The translations under genes and the position numbers were made by a program. DNA of 64,000 nucleotides from Croceibacterium selenioxidans (GTDB taxonomy: Bacteria > Pseudomonadota > Alphaproteobacteria > Sphingomonadales > Sphingomonadaceae). Numbering within the stretch: position 1 is the stretch's first letter; each line of letters begins with the position of its first letter. This document shows positions 60,187 to 64,000 of this stretch, piece by piece. The notes under the pieces are model-generated. The model was given only the letters and a program-made list of their open reading frames with translations, did no database searches and was not told where the DNA came from. Location of the stretch: assembly GCF_018599195.1 (NCBI RefSeq), contig NZ_JAHFVK010000001.1, positions 1 through 64,000 of the forward strand, in the 5' to 3' direction.

Positions 60187-60522
60187 TCAGTTGCCGGTAT
60201 TGGCTGTCGGTGAAGGGGCGGGTTCCGCCTGGTTCTCGACGGTGGGAAGCGGGGCTGAGCCGACGTCGCCCGCCTTCGGCGCTTGCAGCTTGTCGGCGTT
60301 ATCGCTCACTATACTTTCGGTCGAGCTACCCTGAGCGGCCTCTGAGTATTCGACGTTCTGCGGGCCTGGGCCACGGGTGGCGGCGCCGGTAATCCAGATT
60401 AGCGAGAGCAACACTATCGCTGCGAAAAGGCTCAGAATCAGGATCCAGCGGACGATGTGCGGCGTCGACCCTGCCCGTGCGGCATCGGTCTCGGCGTGGA
60501 TTTCGTCTTGCTCGTTAGCCAT
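60187..60522 (-). CDS. Single-TM protein of unknown function
   Basis: The product is 111 residues. A short charged N-terminus precedes a membrane segment at about 23-46 (IVRWILILSLFAAIVLLSLIWITG), followed by a low-complexity Ser/Pro/Glu-rich tail. No family is visible. Its stop lies 20 bases from the convergent PilZ stop. Confidence 0.5.
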   Translation of the reverse strand: MANEQDEIHAETDAARAGSTPHIVRWILILSLFAAIVLLSLIWITGAATRGPGPQNVEYSEAAQGSSTESIVSDNADKLQAPKAGDVGSAPLPTVENQAEPAPSPTANTGN

Positions 60523-60647
60523 TCACGGCCTCCCGTTCCGCCCGCACGCGAGCGGGACCACCGGGAAACTACGGTTCGGGCCAGAGAATGTTCCGTTGGA
60601 GGCGGCCGGGAAAGTCCTCGAACTTGCCCGGCTACCCGGCCATGCGC

Positions 60648-61487
60648 CTAGTCGCGCAGCAGCTCGTTGATCCCGGTCTTGGAGCGCGTCTGGGCGTCGA
60701 CGGTCTTCACGATCACCGCGCAATAGAGCGACGGGCCCGGGGTGCCGTCGGGTAGCGGCTTGCCCGGCAGGTTGCCCGGTACGACGACCGCGTAGGGCGG
60801 CACCACGCCCTGGTGGACCTCGCCGGTCGCCCGGTCGACGATCTTGGTCGAGGCGCCGAGGTAGACGCCCATCGAAAGCACCGCGCCTTCGCCCACGCGA
60901 ACGCCCTCGGCCACTTCGGCGCGCGCACCGATGAAGGCGCCGTCGCCGATGATCACCGGCCCGGCCTGCAGCGGCTCAAGCACGCCGCCAATGCCTGCAC
61001 CGCCGGAGATGTGGACGTTCTTGCCGATCTGGGCGCAGCTGCCGACGGTGGCCCAGGTATCGACCATGGTGCCTTCGTCGACATAGGCGCCGATGTTCAC
61101 GAAGCTCGGCATCAGCACCACGCCCTTGGCGATATAGCTGCCACGGCGGGCCACCGCACCCGGCACCACGCGGAAGCCGGCGTCACGGAAGCGGTTCTCG
61201 CCCCAGCCGTCGAACTTGCTCGGCACCTTGTCGAACGCAGGGGCTCCGGCCGCGCCGCCTTCGATGAGATGGTTGTCGTTGAGGCGGAAGGACAGCAGAA
61301 CCGCTTGCTTCAACCACTGGTTGACGCGCCAGCCGCCTTCACCGTCGGGCTCCGCCACGCGGGCCTTGCCGCTGTCGAGCAACTCGAGCGCGGCCTCGAC
61401 CGGCTCGCGCACCTGGCTGCTGGCCGGCGTGACATTGGCACGGTCTTCCCAAGCCTGGGCGATAGCTTTCTCGAGGTCGGCGGACAT
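60648..61487 (-). CDS. dapD: Tetrahydrodipicolinate N-succinyltransferase
   Basis: The product is 279 residues. It catalyses the succinyl transfer in lysine and diaminopimelate synthesis. The hexapeptide-repeat left-handed beta-helix ([57 protein letters not shown]) is diagnostic. AGGAG precedes ATG 61487. Confidence 0.96.
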   Translation of the reverse strand: MSADLEKAIAQAWEDRANVTPASSQVREPVEAALELLDSGKARVAEPDGEGGWRVNQWLKQAVLLSFRLNDNHLIEGGAAGAPAFDKVPSKFDGWGENRFRDAGFRVVPGAVARRGSYIAKGVVLMPSFVNIGAYVDEGTMVDTWATVGSCAQIGKNVHISGGAGIGGVLEPLQAGPVIIGDGAFIGARAEVAEGVRVGEGAVLSMGVYLGASTKIVDRATGEVHQGVVPPYAVVVPGNLPGKPLPDGTPGPSLYCAVIVKTVDAQTRSKTGINELLRD

Positions 61488-61645
61488 GGTATCTCCTGTG
61501 TGGGCCATGGGTCGGGGCCCGTTGCGCTTGCGCCGCTAGCTTCGCGAGGGGGGAGGGGCAAGGCGCGATAGCAAATTCTCTCGACCCGATGACGACTTTC
61601 ACGCGGGGTGCCACTTGTCCCCGGGCGGGTCACTGGGCGGGTAAG

Positions 61646-64000
61646 ATGTTGGTGGCGAAAGAATTTTCTCGAGCAACTCCACTGGTCTTGGTCTTGGCGC
61701 CCGTCGGACTCCTCGCAGCCTGTGGGGGAGGATCGGGAGGGGGCCCGATCAGTACACCGCCACCGATCGTGGGGCCAACTCCGTCCCCCACTCCAGCGCC
61801 GAGCCCGACCCCTACACCCGCGCCTGCCCCGACCCCGACGCCGGCCTCCGGTTTGCCGCCGGCCCAACCGGTGCCCACGGCATTCAATACCGCCGAATTC
61901 CGGCGCTCGGATGGGCCCGTCGCCCATAACGCGGCCACGGCCTGGGGCGGCGGGAGTACCGGCAAGGGCGTTACGATCGCGTTCGTCGACACCGGCATCG
62001 ACGTGGACAACCCCGAGTTCGCCGGGCGGATTTCGCCGCTCTCCAAGGACATCCTCAATGCCGGCCGGGATATCTCGGGTTCGGACAATCACGGCACGCG
62101 GGTGGCGACTTTCGCCAGCGCCGCCCGGAACGACAGCGGCGTCGTCGGGATCGCCTATGACTCGACGATATTGGCCTTGCGGACCGACGACGTGGGCTCT
62201 TGCGTACCGGGAAGTTCGGGCTCGGCTTCGGGCTGTCTCTTTTCGGATGGCGCCATCGCCGACGCGGTGACCTATGCCGCCGACAACGGAGCCAAGGTCA
62301 TCAACATCTCGCTCGGAGGGGACGGCGCCACGGCGCAAGTCCGTAACGCCGTCGCCGCGGCCGCCAACCGCGGGGTGCTGATCGTCCTGGCGGCTGGGAA
62401 CGGCGGAGAGGACGAGCCCGAAAGCTTCGCCACGCTGCTCGACACCGCGGCCGCTGGCGGGGTTATCATCGTGGGTTCGGTGGACGCCAACGGAGCCCTG
62501 TCCAGCTTCAGTAACAAGGCGGGTGCGCAGAACAGCCATTACATGGCCGCTCTCGGAGAGGACGTCTGCTGCGTCTACGAGAGTGGGACTGCCTATCTTC
62601 TGTCCGGCACCAGCTTTTCGACGCCCCAGGTGTCGGCCGCCGCGGCCCTGCTGGCGCAGGCCTTTCCCAACCTGACGGGGCGCGAGCTTGCCGAGATCCT
62701 GTTGAGTTCGGCGTATGATGTGGGCGCGCCTGGAACTGACGCGGTCTTTGGCCGCGGTATCCTCGACATTGCCAAGGCGTTCCAGCCCATCGGCACCCTG
62801 TCGCTGGCAGGCAGCGGCGCCCCGGTCGCGCTGGCCGACGTGACCGGAGCGGGGGCTTCGGCGATGGGCGACGCGTTTGCCACTGCCGCGCTTCCGGCGA
62901 TCGTGCTCGATAAATATCGGCGAGCGTTCGAAACCGACCTCGCAGGGACCTTGCGCGGCGCCCGGCCCGCCGAACGACTCCGCAACGCCGTAGGGGGGCA
63001 GCAGAGGCAGATTTCGCTGGGCTCGGCGAAGATTTCGCTGGCCTTTTCGATCGATGCTTCGGACCCCCACCTCGGGTTACGGCAGGGTGATCTGCATCTC
63101 GGCATCGAGGACGCCGAACAGGCCAGAGTTCTCGCCGCGCGAGTCGCCACCCGCCTCGCCCCCGACCTGGCCATGGGCTTCGCCTTTGCCGAAGGGGCGA
63201 ACGGGCTGGTCGCGCAGCTGCAGGGGCAGGATCGACCCGCGTTCATGATTGCCCAGGAAGCAGCCGGCGACACCGGTTCGCTCAACCGGAGCGATGTCTC
63301 TTTCGCGCTGCGAAAGCAGCTGGACGGCTGGGGGCTGACCTTTGCTGCCGAGCGCGGCGCAATCCTGAGCGGAGCGGAGATCCGCCGCGCCTACGAGATG
63401 CGCGGACGGCAGCTCGAAAGTGGCGCTTCGACTTATTCGGTCGCTTTCGACCGGCGCTTCGGTGACCTCGACGCTTCCCTGGCGCTTTCGTTGCTGGCCG
63501 AGGAGCGGACTCTCCTGGGCGGTCGGTTCCACGATGCGTTCGGCCTGGCAGGCGCGGATACGATCTTCCTTGATGCTCGGCTCGGCTGGGAGCTTGCGGC
63601 CGGCTGGCGGCTGGGCGCGGCCCTGCGTCACGGGCAGACCAAGGTGCATTCGGGCGGGCTGGTCGCTCGCGGCTCGCCCATTTCGAGCACGGCGTGGTCT
63701 TTCGATCTCGAGCGGCGCGCGGTCGTTGCTGAGGACGATGCGCTGGGCTTCCGCGTCTCGCAACCGCTCCGGGTCGAGGCGGGTGCGCTCAACCTGCTCC
63801 TTCCGAGCAGCTACAGCTACGAGACGCTGCTGCCAGGCTATGCCGTTCGCGAACTCGGCCTTTCGCCTACGGGTCGGGAACTGCTGGTCGAACTGGCCTG
63901 GCGAGGATTCCTGCTGGAGGGCAGCGCCGCGGTGAGCCTGTTCTATCGTGCCGATCCCGGTCACTACGCGACGCTGCCCGACGACACAGGCGCGGCTGTT
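61646..64000 (+). CDS. S8 subtilase autotransporter lipoprotein (3' end outside the window)
   Basis: The reading frame is open for 785 codons to the window end. A lipobox LLAACGGG (C26) is followed by a Pro/Thr-rich linker (about 36-72). The subtilisin triad is D115 (FVDTGID), H149 (DNHGTRVA) and S323 (SGTSFSTPQVS), with oxyanion N252 (AAGNGG). The part after about residue 390 has alternating aromatic/small beta-strand segments (for example TYSVAFDRRFGDLDASLALSLLAEE) typical of an autotransporter beta-barrel. It should be a surface-anchored or released protease. Confidence 0.88.
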   Translation, partial: MLVAKEFSRATPLVLVLAPVGLLAACGGGSGGGPISTPPPIVGPTPSPTPAPSPTPTPAPAPTPTPASGLPPAQPVPTAFNTAEFRRSDGPVAHNAATAWGGGSTGKGVTIAFVDTGIDVDNPEFAGRISPLSKDILNAGRDISGSDNHGTRVATFASAARNDSGVVGIAYDSTILALRTDDVGSCVPGSSGSASGCLFSDGAIADAVTYAADNGAKVINISLGGDGATAQVRNAVAAAANRGVLIVLAAGNGGEDEPESFATLLDTAAAGGVIIVGSVDANGALSSFSNKAGAQNSHYMAALGEDVCCVYESGTAYLLSGTSFSTPQVSAAAALLAQAFPNLTGRELAEILLSSAYDVGAPGTDAVFGRGILDIAKAFQPIGTLSLAGSGAPVALADVTGAGASAMGDAFATAALPAIVLDKYRRAFETDLAGTLRGARPAERLRNAVGGQQRQISLGSAKISLAFSIDASDPHLGLRQGDLHLGIEDAEQARVLAARVATRLAPDLAMGFAFAEGANGLVAQLQGQDRPAFMIAQEAAGDTGSLNRSDVSFALRKQLDGWGLTFAAERGAILSGAEIRRAYEMRGRQLESGASTYSVAFDRRFGDLDASLALSLLAEERTLLGGRFHDAFGLAGADTIFLDARLGWELAAGWRLGAALRHGQTKVHSGGLVARGSPISSTAWSFDLERRAVVAEDDALGFRVSQPLRVEAGALNLLLPSSYSYETLLPGYAVRELGLSPTGRELLVELAWRGFLLEGSAAVSLFYRADPGHYATLPDDTGAAV

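Noticed and set aside
61310-63070. 586-residue minus-strand frame across dapD and the subtilase
   Set aside because: It opposes the subtilase with intact D, H and S residues, and its end is in the wrong frame inside dapD.

Overview
This is a high-GC alphaproteobacterial chromosome segment, most likely from Sphingomonadales (Erythrobacteraceae or Sphingomonadaceae). The evidence is a crtY-crtI-crtB carotenoid operon, a LigB-LigA fused dioxygenase of the gallate dioxygenase type, lipoproteins with Ser/Thr/Pro-rich linkers, and frequent 4-nt start/stop overlaps. Genus is not determinable from the sequence alone.

Positions about 290-13323 are a 13.0 kb integrated element. A 41-bp direct repeat (249-289 and 13283-13323) is the 5' half of a tRNA-Gly(CCC) gene. 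The intact tRNA is at 13284-13357, next to a tyrosine integrase (12173-13240). Candidate integrase arm sites (TGTAAAC-type) lie just inside both ends. The cargo looks like defence: a 1.4-kaa STAND-type NTPase; a divergent pair encoding a RusA-like resolvase and a PD-(D/E)XK + HEPN-like protein; a second HEPN-like protein; a DPDNG-motif protein of unknown family; a serine recombinase overlapping a Cys/His zinc protein; a zinc-ribbon membrane protein; and a winged-helix replication-initiator-like protein behind an AT-rich stretch. No capsid, tail, terminase or conjugation genes are visible, so it is an integrative element or satellite-like island rather than a complete prophage.

13.6-35.9 kb is ordinary chromosome. 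It holds membrane proteins, a glutamine amidotransferase, an OmpA-like protein, 6-phosphogluconolactonase and Nudix genes, dinB, two MFS transporters, a biotin-dependent carboxylase alpha subunit, and the carotenoid operon crtY-crtI-LOG-crtB. Next come a GH5 lipoprotein behind a LacI-type operator, a class IV aminotransferase controlled by a divergent MerR regulator, a YefM-YoeB toxin-antitoxin pair and an SRAP protein.

35.9-44.7 kb starts with a TPP riboswitch and thiC. Then come a Fic toxin/antitoxin pair, a PhnA-domain protein, a GFA protein, a small HTH gene followed by a cluster of GTGACACTTTT repeats, an AlkD-like protein, SnoaL and YciI proteins, a monoacylglycerol-lipase-like hydrolase, a two-TM ion channel and an LRR-like protein.

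44.8-64 kb encodes a secreted metallopeptidase with TPR-like repeats, a DODA-type dioxygenase beside a cupin, an S41 protease lipoprotein, a PEBP protein, a SWIB protein, the gallate-dioxygenase-like enzyme, a DivK-like receiver and a UspA protein. It continues with DUF985, DUF427 and DUF72 proteins, a RoxA-like oxygenase, an RluE-like pseudouridine synthase, a transglutaminase-like protein with an unknown partner, a PilZ protein, dapD, and an S8 autotransporter lipoprotein cut by the window end.

Family names come from motifs and remembered family features; no database search was run.
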